From NCBI RefSeq assembly GCF_002917925.1, contig NZ_PPFE01000003.1, positions 372,001-436,000 of the forward strand: a DNA stretch of 64,000 nucleotides. The letters are read 5' to 3'. The notes beneath the pieces are model-generated. The model did not search any database. It saw only the letters and a list, made by a program, of their open reading frames with translations, and was not told where the DNA came from. This document shows positions 42,970 through 51,514 of this stretch, piece by piece; within the stretch, counting starts at the first letter, position 1; every line of letters begins with the position of its first letter. The translations under genes and the position numbers were made by a program. This DNA comes from Roseovarius confluentis (GTDB lineage: Bacteria > Pseudomonadota > Alphaproteobacteria > Rhodobacterales > Rhodobacteraceae).

Positions 42970-42987
42970 CGCCCGAGCCGGGCGCCG

Positions 42988-43797
42988 TCAGAAATCGACC
43001 GTCACGCCGGGCAGGTTCAGGGCCTTGACCAGGTCACGCAGTTCCTGACGGGCGGCGACGTTGGAGATGTTGAGCCCCTTCACGCCGATATCCTTGAGGT
43101 CCAGGAGGGTCAGGCCGCGCGGGAAAAGCTCGCGGAAAATGACGCGTTCGTTGAAGCCGGGGGCGGTGCGAAATCCGATGCGCTTGGCGAGGTTTTCCAG
43201 CGCCGCGCCCATCTTTTCCTTGTTCACCATCTGCTGCGCACCGAGGCGGTTGCGCACGACGATCCAGTCGATCGGTTTCAGACCCGCCTGCGCGCGCAGC
43301 TGCCGCGCGTTCCAGACCATCTCGGAATAGACCGAGGGGCCGAGGATCTTCAGCCCGTCGGTGTCGACATGGGCGAGGAGGTCGAAATCGACGAAGCTGT
43401 CGTTCAGCGGCGTGATCAGGGTATCGGCAAGCGAGTGTGCCACCTGGCTGAGCCGTGTGTGCGAGCCGGGGCAGTCGATGATGATGAAGTCGCTGTCGGG
43501 TTCGAGTTGCGCCACCGCCGCCGAGAGCCGGCGGTCATAGACGTTCTCGCCGGGTTTCAGCTTGTCGGCGTCGACCTCGGGCAGGTCGTGGTAATGCGGG
43601 CCGGGCAGCTCGAGTCCGGCTTTTTCGAGATAGGCCGTGCGGTTGTGAGCGTAGCGCCCAAAGGTCTTTTGCCGCAGGTCAAGGTCGAGCGCGCTGACGT
43701 TGTACCCCATCCGGGCGAGGGCCGTGGCCACATGCATCGAGACGGTTGATTTGCCCGCCCCGCCCTTTTCGTTTCCGACGACGATTATATGTGCCAT
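42988..43797 (-). CDS. mipZ: Division plane positioning ATPase MipZ
   Basis: 269 residues, ParA/MinD superfamily. The deviant Walker A GNEKGGAGKST (8-18), the DLDLRQKTFGRY segment, IIDCPGSHTRLSQVAHSLADTLITPLNDSFVDFDLL and the VRNRLGA segment are all typical of MipZ, which forms a gradient from the chromosome origin and blocks FtsZ at the cell poles. Its length fits (Caulobacter MipZ about 270). Last minus-strand gene of the translation cluster, but separated from rpmE by its own 199-bp promoter region. Confidence 0.9.
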   Translation of the reverse strand: MAHIIVVGNEKGGAGKSTVSMHVATALARMGYNVSALDLDLRQKTFGRYAHNRTAYLEKAGLELPGPHYHDLPEVDADKLKPGENVYDRRLSAAVAQLEPDSDFIIIDCPGSHTRLSQVAHSLADTLITPLNDSFVDFDLLAHVDTDGLKILGPSVYSEMVWNARQLRAQAGLKPIDWIVVRNRLGAQQMVNKEKMGAALENLAKRIGFRTAPGFNERVIFRELFPRGLTLLDLKDIGVKGLNISNVAARQELRDLVKALNLPGVTVDF

Positions 43798-43942
43798 GCC
43801 CGTGCCCCTTTGCCCCGCTTTTTGACCCGGCGAACTGCCTTGCAGGTTTGGACGCTACTTTATGGTGTATGGCCGGCCGGTTGAAGCCGGTTTGAGACGA
43901 TCGCGCCGAAATATTGCATTTGCGCCATGCCGGGGCCCCAAA

Positions 43943-43973
43943 CGAAAAACGCCGCCCCGGGTGGAGCGGCGTT
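43943..43973 (-). terminator. Intrinsic terminator after rpmE
   Basis: On the minus strand AACGCCGC (43973-43966) pairs with GCGGCGTT (43955-43948) and a TTT run follows. It ends the rplS-rpmE transcript ahead of the mipZ promoter. Confidence 0.8.
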
Positions 43974-43996
43974 TCGATGTCGCGGACGCGGGTGGC

Positions 43997-44218
43997 TTAG
44001 AAGCCGAGGCCGGCGTACTTGTTCTTGAACTTCGACACGCGGCCGCCGGAATCCATCAGGCGGGTGCCGCCGCCGGTCCAGGCGGGGTGCACTGAGGGGT
44101 CGACGTCGAGCGACAGGGTGTCGCCTTCGCTGCCCCAGGTCGAGCGCATCTGGACGACGGTGCCGTCGGTCATCTTCACGTCGATGAAGTGATAATCGGG
44201 GTGCAGATCTTTTTTCAT
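43997..44218 (-). CDS. rpmE: 50S ribosomal protein L31 (zinc-free type)
   Basis: 73 residues. [29 protein letters not shown] is L31, with no CxxC pairs, so the C-minus form that does not bind zinc. Starts 12 bp after rplS behind a GTAAGGAG site. Confidence 0.95.
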   Translation of the reverse strand: MKKDLHPDYHFIDVKMTDGTVVQMRSTWGSEGDTLSLDVDPSVHPAWTGGGTRLMDSGGRVSKFKNKYAGLGF

Positions 44219-44230
44219 CTGGTCCGCTCC

Positions 44231-44614
44231 TTACGCGTTTGCGCCCGACTTGGGCTTGTAGGTGGTGTCTTCTGCGATCCGGGCCGACTTGCCGCGGCGC
44301 TGGCGCAGGTAATAGAGCTTGGCGCGGCGGACGCGGCCACGGCGCACGACTTCGATGCTGTCGATGTTGGTCGAGTAGAGCGGGAACACCCGTTCCACGC
44401 CTTCACCGAAGGAAATCTTGCGAATGGTGAACGAGCCGGCGATGCCTTCGCCGTTCTTGCGGCTGATGCAGACGCCTTCGAAGTTCTGCACCCGGCTACG
44501 TGTGCCTTCGGTCACCTTGAAGCCGACGCGCACGGTGTCGCCGGCTTTGAAGTCGGGGATGGTTTTCCCCAGTTCGGCGATTTGTTCCGCCTCGATTTCA
44601 GCGATCAGGTCCAT
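44231..44614 (-). CDS. rplS: 50S ribosomal protein L19
   Basis: 127 residues starting [20 protein letters not shown]. The core [36 protein letters not shown]...[37 protein letters not shown] is L19. ATG 44614 has AGGAG 8 nt upstream and is preferred over the in-frame GTG 44623. A long leader (about 215 nt) precedes it from the promoter at 44836-44864. Confidence 0.96.
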   Translation of the reverse strand: MDLIAEIEAEQIAELGKTIPDFKAGDTVRVGFKVTEGTRSRVQNFEGVCISRKNGEGIAGSFTIRKISFGEGVERVFPLYSTNIDSIEVVRRGRVRRAKLYYLRQRRGKSARIAEDTTYKPKSGANA

Positions 44615-44835
44615 CTGATCCACTCCTATGTTGCTTGCGGTTGTCCCGCAAAGGTGATGCGCGGCCTTGAGAGCTCCTGGTCTTCTATCGGGTCCACTTG
44701 GAAGTGCCCGCCGGAGGTCAGGTCGTCATGTCTTTTGTCTCTGCGCTGTGTGCCGGGCGGGTGGGAGCCGAAGAAAGCGGGCCCTTGTGCCAAACAAACA
44801 GGTCCGGACGACTCAAAAGAGCCCCGGACGGGCGG

Positions 44836-44864
44836 TGTATAGGGGGAAACGGAGTGTCGATCAA
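44836..44864 (-). promoter_or_regulatory. Sigma-70-like promoter for rplS-rpmE
   Basis: TTGATC (44864-44859), 17-nt spacer, TATACA (44841-44836) on the minus strand. It predicts a 5' leader of roughly 215 nt. Confidence 0.6.
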
Positions 44865-44909
44865 GAGTAGTGTTGCGCGCGGGGCGGGACCGTTCTCTGC
44901 GCAGAAAAC

Positions 44910-44957
44910 GCGATAGAAAATACGTATTTTCTGTCGCGGAATTTGCGCAAATTCCGC
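44910..44957. repeat. Tandem palindromes next to the trmD stop
   Basis: A 28-bp near-perfect palindrome (44910-44937, core GAAAATACGTATTTTC) overlaps by 2 bp a 22-bp perfect one (44936-44957, arms GCGGAATTTGC/GCAAATTCCGC). The layout recalls the pair at 31813-31856. Confidence 0.75.
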
Positions 44958-44968
44958 TGGCGCGAGGG

Positions 44969-45766
44969 TCAGTCGTTGCGCTTGGGAAAGTTGGCCCAAA
45001 GGTCAGGGCGTCGTCCTTTCGTCGTTTCCTCGGACATGGCGCGCCGCCACTTGGCGATTTCGCCGTGGTGGCCGGACATGAGCACATCCGGGATCTTGCG
45101 GCCCTGCCATTCGGCGGGGCGGGTATATTGGGGGTGTTCGAGCAGGCCGTCGGAGAAGCTTTCTTCCTCGGTCGAGCTTTCATTGCCCAGCACGCCGGGC
45201 AGAAGGCGGACGGTCGCGTCGATCATCGCCTGCGCGGCGAGGTCGCCGCCGGTGAGGACGAAATCGCCGAGCGAGACCTCTTGAATGTCGTAGTGGTCGA
45301 TGACGCGCTGGTCGAGCCCTTCGAAACGGCCGCAGATCATGGTCACGCCTGGGCGGGTGGCCCAGTCGCGGGCCATCGCTTGCGTGAAGGGCGTACCGCG
45401 CGGGCTGAGATAGACCAGCGGCGCGCCTTTGGGCGCCCGGGGCAGGGCGTGGTCGAGGGCGCGGCCCATCACGTCGGCCCGCAGCACCATGCCGGCGCCG
45501 CCGCCGGCGGGCGTGTCGTCGACATTGCGGTGCTTGCCGATCCCGAACTGGCGCAGGTCGATGGCGTCGAGTTGCCAGAGGCCGTCCTTCAGCGCCTTGC
45601 CGGTGAGGCTGTGCCCCAGGATGCCGGGGAACGCGTCGGGCAGCAGGGTGATGACCTGCGCCGACCACGCGCGGGCGAGGCGTTCGGGGCCGTCCATCAG
45701 GCTGCGCGGTTTGAGCGACGCGGTGATCGACTTGCGGCCGTGGGATTTCGAGGCGGTGTCGGACAT
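44969..45766 (-). CDS. trmD: tRNA (guanine37-N1)-methyltransferase
   Basis: 265 residues. The SPOUT knot motifs VYLSPRGTPFTQ, MICGRFEGLDQRVID, and VSLGDFVLTGGDLAAQAMIDAT are intact; it uses SAM to methylate G37 of tRNAs. ATG 45766 adds about 34 residues before AQVITLLPDAFPGILG; Met24 (MDGPERL) is an alternative start closer to the usual length. It is separated from rimM by the sulfotransferase-like gene. Confidence 0.93.
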   Translation of the reverse strand: MSDTASKSHGRKSITASLKPRSLMDGPERLARAWSAQVITLLPDAFPGILGHSLTGKALKDGLWQLDAIDLRQFGIGKHRNVDDTPAGGGAGMVLRADVMGRALDHALPRAPKGAPLVYLSPRGTPFTQAMARDWATRPGVTMICGRFEGLDQRVIDHYDIQEVSLGDFVLTGGDLAAQAMIDATVRLLPGVLGNESSTEEESFSDGLLEHPQYTRPAEWQGRKIPDVLMSGHHGEIAKWRRAMSEETTKGRRPDLWANFPKRND

Positions 45767-45797
45767 GGGGCTATGTGCGGTGCAAACCCGGGCCGCG

Positions 45798-46613
45798 TCA
45801 AGCGGGCGTGGTCCGCGTCTGGCGCGTGGCACCGGCGGCGCGGTAGCGTTTGAGCACGGCGCGCTTGGCCTCGGACAGCTCGGCGTCGGACAGCGCGGAG
45901 CGATTGAGCGCCAGCAGTTCCTCGGCGGCACCGTCGGGCTGGACGTTATGGGCGGGCAGGGGCGCGAGGCCGTCGCGGGGCACGTCGAGATGGTCGAGCG
46001 CCACGCCGAGCGGGCCGAGCGGATCGGTGCCGCACTCTTCGATCGGCGCGTCGAGCACGGTGGCGCGGTGGCGGACACGTTCGTCGACGCTGTCGACGAT
46101 GGTGTCGAGGGCGGCGGCGCTGGAGAGGTGGGTGCGGTAGGTCTCGAAATCCTCGGTCACGCGCAGGGCGCGCAAGTTCTGCCACCAGACGCTGCGCTGC
46201 CAGTCGCGGGGCGCGCGCGTGGTGAACAGCACGCCGATCGGGGCTTCGGGGCCGAAATGAGCGGCGAGCACGGCGGTGGCGACATTCATGAGCGGCGCCG
46301 CGGCGGCGTAGCTGGTGACGCCGTGATTGCCGGGGATGTAGCCGCAGAGATCCTCGGAGGTGATCATCAGCGCACGGGGCTCGTCCGGGTCGGTGTCACG
46401 GATCGTGGCGGTGAAGGCTTCGGCAAAGCGGCGCAGGTCGGACTGGTCCCGGTAGGCCGAGAAGCGTTTGGCCATGCGCGTGGCCTCGATGAGGTCATGG
46501 GTGAAGATCAGCCGCAGGTGGGGGCGCAGGGCGCGCTGCACTTGCGCCGCGCCGCGTTGCAGGGAGGACGTGCCTGTCTTGTGAAAGCCCGGATGCAGCA
46601 GGATGCGCGGCAT
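45798..46613 (-). CDS. Sulfotransferase-like protein between rimM and trmD
   Basis: 271 residues. The N-terminus ILLHPGFHKTGTSSLQ has the PAPS 5'-phosphosulfate-loop pattern (K-T-G-T-S) of sulfotransferases; FTTRAPRDWQRSVWWQNL could hold the 3'-phosphate Arg/Ser pair. The acceptor is unknown (lipid, saccharide or protein). Its ATG lies 2 bp beyond the rimM stop, so it is co-translated with rimM in the rimM-trmD operon, an unusual place for such an enzyme. The stop is 31 bp ahead of trmD. Confidence 0.7.
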   Translation of the reverse strand: MPRILLHPGFHKTGTSSLQRGAAQVQRALRPHLRLIFTHDLIEATRMAKRFSAYRDQSDLRRFAEAFTATIRDTDPDEPRALMITSEDLCGYIPGNHGVTSYAAAAPLMNVATAVLAAHFGPEAPIGVLFTTRAPRDWQRSVWWQNLRALRVTEDFETYRTHLSSAAALDTIVDSVDERVRHRATVLDAPIEECGTDPLGPLGVALDHLDVPRDGLAPLPAHNVQPDGAAEELLALNRSALSDAELSEAKRAVLKRYRAAGATRQTRTTPA

Positions 46614-46615
46614 GC

Positions 46616-47122
46616 TCAGAAGAGCCCCTCGGGCGGGTCGGCGATGATGCGGCCTGAGGCGAGATCGACGGTGGGCACGGCCTCGAGCGTGAAGGGCAGC
46701 AGGACGGTGGACTTGAGCCCCGGCCCGTGGATTTCGAGGATGTCCGACGCGCCGTGGTTCAGGACCGACTTGACCCGGCCCAGCGACGCGCCGCCGGTGT
46801 CGAAGACTTCCAGCCCGATGAGGTCGGCGTGGTAGTATTCGTCGTCCGGCAGGTTGGGCAGGCGGTCGCGGTCCACGAACAGGCGCAGGCCGCGCAGGGC
46901 TTCGGCCTGTTCCTTGGTGGCGACGCCGGAGAGGCGGGCGATCAGGGCCCCCTTGGTGGTCTGGCCGGTGAGGGTGATGGTGAAGCTTTGTGCGCCATCC
47001 TCGGAGGTGACGGGGCCATAGGTGGCGATATCCTCGGGCGTGGCGGTGAAGGATTTCAGCCGCAACTCGCCCCGGACGCCGAATGCGCCGGCGACGGCGC
47101 CTATGCAGATACGGTCGGTCAT
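46616..47122 (-). CDS. rimM: 16S rRNA processing / ribosome maturation factor RimM
   Basis: 168 residues. [26 protein letters not shown] is the RimM N-terminal barrel, followed by the PRC-barrel with [39 protein letters not shown]. It binds S19 and helps mature the 30S head. ATG 47122 overlaps the stop of the small upstream ORF (ATGA). Confidence 0.94.
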   Translation of the reverse strand: MTDRICIGAVAGAFGVRGELRLKSFTATPEDIATYGPVTSEDGAQSFTITLTGQTTKGALIARLSGVATKEQAEALRGLRLFVDRDRLPNLPDDEYYHADLIGLEVFDTGGASLGRVKSVLNHGASDILEIHGPGLKSTVLLPFTLEAVPTVDLASGRIIADPPEGLF

Positions 47123-47268
47123 TGCAGGCCCTCCGTGACCAGACATAGCCCGTCGATGGACAGGCCACCCCGTGCCGTGCAGGCCTCGGACACGTTGTGG
47201 CGTTCAAAGAAGACGCCCGCGACGAAGGTCAGCGAACTGAGAACGACAAGGCGAATGAGGCCGAACAT
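47119..47268 (-). CDS. 49-residue membrane micro-protein between rpsP and rimM
   Basis: [20 protein letters not shown] is one hydrophobic segment, followed by [23 protein letters not shown] with two Cys. The stop overlaps the rimM start, so it is translated with rimM, but no good ribosome site is seen at its own ATG. Not recognised. Confidence 0.55.
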   Translation of the reverse strand: MFGLIRLVVLSSLTFVAGVFFERHNVSEACTARGGLSIDGLCLVTEGLQ

Positions 47269-47362
47269 TTGGGATGTCCCGAAAGCGAAAGCGTTGCGTG
47301 CCGCCCCGGGCGACGGTCGCGGGGGCGGCACGGTTTTCTTTGCGCCGAAAGCGGCGGGCGGA

Positions 47363-47779
47363 TCAGCTTTCGCTGGTTTCTTCCGCGGCGGCCTCTTCAG
47401 CCGGGGCTTCCTCGGCCGGAGCGTTGGCGGCTTCAGCCGCTTCGGCGGCCTTGGCGGCTTTCTCTTCGGCGCGCTCTTTGGCTTTCTGGCCCGGCTCGGC
47501 CTTCTTCATGTTGGCGCGCTCTTTCTTTTCCAGCACGCCGGCGGCTTCGAGGAAGCGCGAGACGCGGTCGGAGGGTTGTGCGCCGTGGTCCAGCCAGTGC
47601 TGCACGCGCTCCATGTTCATCTTGACGCGGTCTTCGCTGTCCTTGGGCAGAAGCGGGTTGTAGGTGCCCAGCTTCTCGATGAAGCGGCCGTCGCGCGGCA
47701 TGCGGCTGTCGGCGGCGACAATCGAATAATGGGGGCGTTTCTTGCTGCCACCACGGGCAAGGCGGATTTTCATGGCCAT
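47363..47779 (-). CDS. rpsP: 30S ribosomal protein S16
   Basis: 138 residues. [45 protein letters not shown] is S16; a long Ala/Glu/Lys tail (about residues 85-138) extends it beyond the E. coli protein, common in alphaproteobacteria. GGAGAAAC lies in front of ATG 47779. Confidence 0.96.
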   Translation of the reverse strand: MAMKIRLARGGSKKRPHYSIVAADSRMPRDGRFIEKLGTYNPLLPKDSEDRVKMNMERVQHWLDHGAQPSDRVSRFLEAAGVLEKKERANMKKAEPGQKAKERAEEKAAKAAEAAEAANAPAEEAPAEEAAAEETSES

Positions 47780-47810
47780 TGGTGTTTCTCCTTTAGTATG
47801 GCGTTTGTTT

Positions 47811-47834
47811 GGTGGGGTGGAACCCCACCCTACG
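47811..47834 (+). repeat. Hairpin repeat GGTGGGGT-GGA-ACCCCACC + CTACG, copy 5
   Basis: Member of the GTGGGT/CCCTACG family, in the 80-bp gap between aroQ and rpsP, both on the minus strand. Confidence 0.7.
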
Positions 47835-47859
47835 GTTGGTCTGGCGGGAGGACCCCGCG

Positions 47860-48159
47860 TCAGGTCTGGTGTTGCTTATGGTGCTGAATGACTTCAGCGA
47901 TGATGAAGTTGAGGAATTTCTTGGCGAATTCCGGGTCGAGGTCGGCGCGGTGCGCCAGGTCTTCGAGCCGCGCGATCTGGGCCGCCTCGCGGGCGGGATC
48001 GGACGGGGGAAGGTCGTGTTCGGCCTTGAGCGCACCCACGGCCTGGGTGTGCTTGAACCGCTCGCCCAAGGTGTAGACGAGGATGGCATCGAGACGGTCG
48101 ATGCTTTCGCGGTGCCCTTTCAGAAGGGCCGCGGCGCGGTTGGTCGTTGCATCAGTCAA
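47860..48159 (-). CDS. Chorismate mutase, AroQ type
   Basis: 99 residues, all-helical. [49 protein letters not shown] has the AroQ order of Arg, Asp and Lys residues; it converts chorismate to prephenate for Phe/Tyr synthesis. It may serve as a stand-alone mutase here. Its start overlaps the end of the GNAT gene upstream by 8 bp. Confidence 0.85.
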   Translation of the reverse strand: MTDATTNRAAALLKGHRESIDRLDAILVYTLGERFKHTQAVGALKAEHDLPPSDPAREAAQIARLEDLAHRADLDPEFAKKFLNFIIAEVIQHHKQHQT

Positions 48160-48757
48160 TGGGCATCCCCTTCGGTTTGAAGAGCGGGTCGCGGTAATGG
48201 CCGATTTCCAGCTCGATCCCGTCGCGGATCTGGCCGGATTTCAGGGTGGCGGGCGACGGGTGACGGTAGACCGCGTCGGAGCCGTCAATGCTGGGGGCCG
48301 CGTGGTCCTTGGTGCAGCCCAGCCGTTCGGCAAGGCGGATGGAATCGAGGTTCTTGGGGTCGATATAGCTGACCGCGCTGTCCCAGCCGGCGGTGGTGAA
48401 GAGGTGATCCCTGACCTTGTGCGTGGCTTCGAGCGCGTAGCCCTTGCCGGCCTTGTCGGGCCAGATGATCCAGGCGATTTCACGTTCCGGCCACTTGGCG
48501 GGGAACCAGCCGCCGGCCATGCCCACGGTCTCGCCGGTGTCGCGCAGGTGGATCATCCACATGCCATAGCCGCGGATTTCCCAGTGGCCGATCTCGGCGG
48601 CGTAGAGCATCCACGCCTCGTAAGGGTTGAGCGGGCCGCCCATGAAGCGTGACCGGTAGGAGGCGAAGGTCGCCTTGAAGTCGGGGTAATCCGTCGCCTC
48701 GGGACCGCGCAGGACGAGGCGTCCGGTCTCGAGCACGGGGATGTCGCGGTGGCCCAT
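48152..48757 (-). CDS. GNAT acetyltransferase, third of a tandem trio
   Basis: 201 residues. The RimJ/RimL-like start VLETGRLVLRGPEATDYPDFKATF, acetyl-CoA region REIAWIIWPDKAGKGYALEATHKVRDHLF and the NLDSIRLAERLGC helix fit the trio. The C-terminus is longer than in the other two ([22 protein letters not shown]). Product of tandem gene duplication with 48759 and 49298. Confidence 0.85.
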   Translation of the reverse strand: MGHRDIPVLETGRLVLRGPEATDYPDFKATFASYRSRFMGGPLNPYEAWMLYAAEIGHWEIRGYGMWMIHLRDTGETVGMAGGWFPAKWPEREIAWIIWPDKAGKGYALEATHKVRDHLFTTAGWDSAVSYIDPKNLDSIRLAERLGCTKDHAAPSIDGSDAVYRHPSPATLKSGQIRDGIELEIGHYRDPLFKPKGMPID

Positions 48758-48758
48758 G

Positions 48759-49301
48759 TCAGGCCTCCGCCGGTTGCGCGGTGGGCTGGGCCACGCGGGG
48801 GTGGCGCCAGACCTGGCAGGGGGTGCCGACGACGGTGCCATCGCGTTCGTACTGTGCGCCGAGGCGTTCGGCGAGGCGGAGCGAGCGGGTATTGGAGGCG
48901 TCGATATAGGAGATCACGCCGTCGAGGCCGAAATGGCGTGCCGCGTGGTCGCGCGCGGCGAGGGCGGCCTGACAGGCCAGGCCCTTGCCTTCGAACCCGT
49001 CGTAGATGTGCCAGCCGAGTTCGGGCTCGTTCCAGCCATCGTTGAGGATCATGCCGACGCGGCCTGCGACCTGACGGGAGTCGCGGTGTTCGATCATCCA
49101 CATGCCGTAGCCGCGCAGGGCCCAGTGGCCGATCCCGGCCATGAAGGCGCGCCAGCTGTCCCAACGGGTGTGCGGACCGCCGACATAGGACGCGCGGGGA
49201 GACCTGCCGAAGGCGGCGAAGGCCTCGAAATCGGAGTCCCGGTAGCCGCGCAGGACCAGGTCACCGGTCTCGATGACAGGGATGTCGACGGTGATCTTCA
49301 T
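48759..49301 (-). CDS. GNAT acetyltransferase, second of a tandem trio
   Basis: 180 residues: PVIETGDLVLRGYRDSDFEAFAAFGRSPRASYVGGPHTRWDSWRAFMAGIGHWALRGYGMWMIEHRDS, then ELGWHIYDGFEGKGLACQAALAARDHA for acetyl-CoA. It shares the GHWAL-x-G-(Y/F)-G block with both neighbours. Starts by ATGA overlap with the first member. Substrate unknown. Confidence 0.85.
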   Translation of the reverse strand: MKITVDIPVIETGDLVLRGYRDSDFEAFAAFGRSPRASYVGGPHTRWDSWRAFMAGIGHWALRGYGMWMIEHRDSRQVAGRVGMILNDGWNEPELGWHIYDGFEGKGLACQAALAARDHAARHFGLDGVISYIDASNTRSLRLAERLGAQYERDGTVVGTPCQVWRHPRVAQPTAQPAEA

Positions 49302-49867
49302 GCGTAGGCCTCGGGGGAGCCGTCGGCGTCGCAGTCGAGGCCCAGTTCGGACGGGCCGGGGTGACGGTAGAGGTAATCCTCGCCCATCTCGACATTCTGG
49401 TAGGTCGTCTCGTACTGCGCGCCGAGGCGTTCGGCCAGCGCGATGGAGCGCGTGTTGCCGGGCACGATGTTGGAGGTGAGCGTCGTGAGGCCCAGATCCT
49501 GATAGGCCCAGCGCCGGGCGCGTTCGGCGCCTTCATAGGCGATGCCGCGGCCCTCGAACCCGTCATAGACGACCCAGCCGAGTTCCGGCTCGGGCCAGCC
49601 CTCGGGCGCCCAGATGCCGGTGATGCCGCAGGGCTGGCCCGTTTCCTTCCACTCCATGGTGAAATAGCCGAAGCCGTGCAGCGCCCAGTGGCCGATGGAC
49701 ATGGCGAACCAGCGCCAGGCGCGGGACATGTTCTTTTCCGTGCCGAAGCCCCAGGAACGCTCGCGGTCCAGCAGGAACCCGGCCAGCGGTTCGAAATCGC
49801 TGGCTTCGGGGCCGCGCAGGACGAGGCGGTCGGTCTCGATCCGGGGGATGTCGAGACGGAGGGTCAT
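49298..49867 (-). CDS. GNAT acetyltransferase, first of a tandem trio
   Basis: 189 residues: PRIETDRLVLRGPEASDFEPLAGFLLDRERSWGFG, GHWALHGFGYFTMEWKETG, and acetyl-CoA loop ELGWVVYDGFEGRGIAYEGAERARRWAYQDLG. RimJ/RimL-like N-acetyltransferase of unknown substrate. Coupled to the second member; follows ffh by a 144-bp gap. Confidence 0.85.
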   Translation of the reverse strand: MTLRLDIPRIETDRLVLRGPEASDFEPLAGFLLDRERSWGFGTEKNMSRAWRWFAMSIGHWALHGFGYFTMEWKETGQPCGITGIWAPEGWPEPELGWVVYDGFEGRGIAYEGAERARRWAYQDLGLTTLTSNIVPGNTRSIALAERLGAQYETTYQNVEMGEDYLYRHPGPSELGLDCDADGSPEAYA

Positions 49868-49977
49868 GCGGCACCTGCCGTGGGTCTGGCCAAAAGGACG
49901 CGCTGCCGCGCGGCTCTTATGCAACGGGCTGCGCCGTGACGCGCCGGGGCGGGCCGGGGCGCGGACGGCAGGGGCCG

Positions 49978-50006
49978 GATTGAGTATTTGGGGCAAGAAA
50001 AAGCCA
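49978..50006 (+). repeat. GAGTATTT-core dispersed intergenic repeat, copy 4 (GCAAGAAAAAGC variant)
   Basis: GGATTGAGTATTTGGGGCAA followed by GAAAAAGCC, in the gap after the ffh stop and before the GNAT trio. Confidence 0.65.
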
Positions 50007-50011
50007 TGGGA

Positions 50012-51514
50012 TTATTTCTTTTTCCCGAAGCCGGAGAGACCGGGGGGCAATTGCGCGCCGCCGCCCATGCCGGGAAAACCGCCGCCGGGCATGCCCTTGC
50101 CCATCTGCTTGGCGGCCTGTTCGAGCGCCTTGGGGTCCATGCCCTGGGCCATGTCCTCGGGCGAGGGACCGCCTTTGCCGAACATGCCTTTCATGGCCTG
50201 TTTCAGCATGCCGCCCTTGCCCATCTTCTTCATCATGTCGCCCATCTGGCGTTGCATTTTCAGAAGCTTGTTGAGCTCGGAGACTTCCAGCCCCGCGCCC
50301 TGCGCGATGCGCTTCTTCCGCGACGCCTGCAGGAGCTTGGGGTTGGCGCGTTCCTTCTTGGTCATGGAATTGACCAGCGCGATTTGGTGGGCGATGACCT
50401 TGTCGTCGATGCCAGCACCTTCCATCTGCTTGGCCATCTTGCCCATGCCGGGCATCATGCCCATCACGCCTTCCATGCCGCCCATCTTTTGCATCTGTTC
50501 AAGCTGCATCTTGAGGTCGTTCATGTTGAACTGACCCTTCTGGAAGCGGCGCATCATCTTTTCGGCCTGTTCGGCCTCGATGGTTTCCTGCGCTTTCTCG
50601 ACGAGGGAGACGATGTCGCCCATGCCGAGGATGCGGCCCGCGATGCGTTCGGGCTCGAAGGTTTCGATGGCGTCCATCTTTTCGCCCAGGCCGACGAAGC
50701 GGATGGGTTTGCCGGTGACGGCGCGCATCGACAAGGCGGCGCCGCCGCGGCCGTCGCCGTCCATCCGGGTGAGCACCACGCCGGAGACGCCGATCTTGTC
50801 GTCGAACTCGGTGGCGACGTTGACGGCGTCCTGACCCGTCAGGCCGTCGACCACCAGAAGCGTTTCGCGCGGGTTGGCGACGTCGCGGACTGCCGCCGCC
50901 TGGGCGATCAGCTCCTGGTCGATATGCAGGCGGCCGGCGGTGTCGAGCATGTAGACGTCGTAGCCACCGAGGCCCGCCTGCGTCTTGGCGCGCTTGGCGA
51001 TGGTGACCGGGTCCTCGCCCTTGACGATGGGGAGCGTGTCGACGCCGATCTGGCGGCCGAGGATTTCGAGCTGTTCCATGGCCGCGGGGCGGTTGACGTC
51101 GAGCGAGGCCATCAGCACGCGCTTGCCGTCGCGGTCCTTGAGGCGCTTGGCGAGCTTGGCGGTGGTGGTGGTCTTGCCCGAGCCTTGCAGGCCGACCATG
51201 AGGATCGGGGCAGGCGGGTTGTCGATTTTCAGCGCGCCGGGGTCCTCGGACCCGGTGAGCGTGTCGACCAGCGCGTCGTGGACGATCTTGACGACCTGCT
51301 GCCCGGGGGTGACGGAGCGGGTGACGGCCTGGCCGGTGGCCTGATCCTGCACGCGCTTGACGAAGTCCCGGGCGACGGGGAGCGAGACGTCGGCCTCCAG
51401 AAGGGCGACGCGGACCTCGCGCAGGGCGGTCTTGACGTCCTCTTCGGAAAGGGCGCCCTGTTTCGTCAGCCGGTCGAAGACGCCGGAGAGACGTTCGGAA
51501 AGATTTTCAAACAT
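50012..51514 (-). CDS. ffh: Signal recognition particle protein Ffh
   Basis: 500 residues. N domain, then G domain with GLQGSGKTTTTAK (108-120), DTAGRLHID, TRMDGDGRGGAALS and GLGEKMD, and a Met-rich M domain (MKMQ..MQKMGGMEGVMGMMPGMGK) that binds signal sequences and 4.5S RNA. A Gly/Met-rich tail (about 440-500) extends it. AAGGAGG precedes ATG 51514. The SRP RNA gene is not seen nearby. Confidence 0.96.
   Translation of the reverse strand: MFENLSERLSGVFDRLTKQGALSEEDVKTALREVRVALLEADVSLPVARDFVKRVQDQATGQAVTRSVTPGQQVVKIVHDALVDTLTGSEDPGALKIDNPPAPILMVGLQGSGKTTTTAKLAKRLKDRDGKRVLMASLDVNRPAAMEQLEILGRQIGVDTLPIVKGEDPVTIAKRAKTQAGLGGYDVYMLDTAGRLHIDQELIAQAAAVRDVANPRETLLVVDGLTGQDAVNVATEFDDKIGVSGVVLTRMDGDGRGGAALSMRAVTGKPIRFVGLGEKMDAIETFEPERIAGRILGMGDIVSLVEKAQETIEAEQAEKMMRRFQKGQFNMNDLKMQLEQMQKMGGMEGVMGMMPGMGKMAKQMEGAGIDDKVIAHQIALVNSMTKKERANPKLLQASRKKRIAQGAGLEVSELNKLLKMQRQMGDMMKKMGKGGMLKQAMKGMFGKGGPSPEDMAQGMDPKALEQAAKQMGKGMPGGGFPGMGGGAQLPPGLSGFGKKK

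Larger units (their letters stand above)
44615..44968. other. 354-bp trmD-rplS intergenic region with leader and palindromes
   Basis: Holds the rplS ribosome site, a long leader, a sigma-70-like promoter (44836-44864) and two tandem palindromes (44910-44957) next to the trmD stop. No convincing ORF. Confidence 0.7.
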
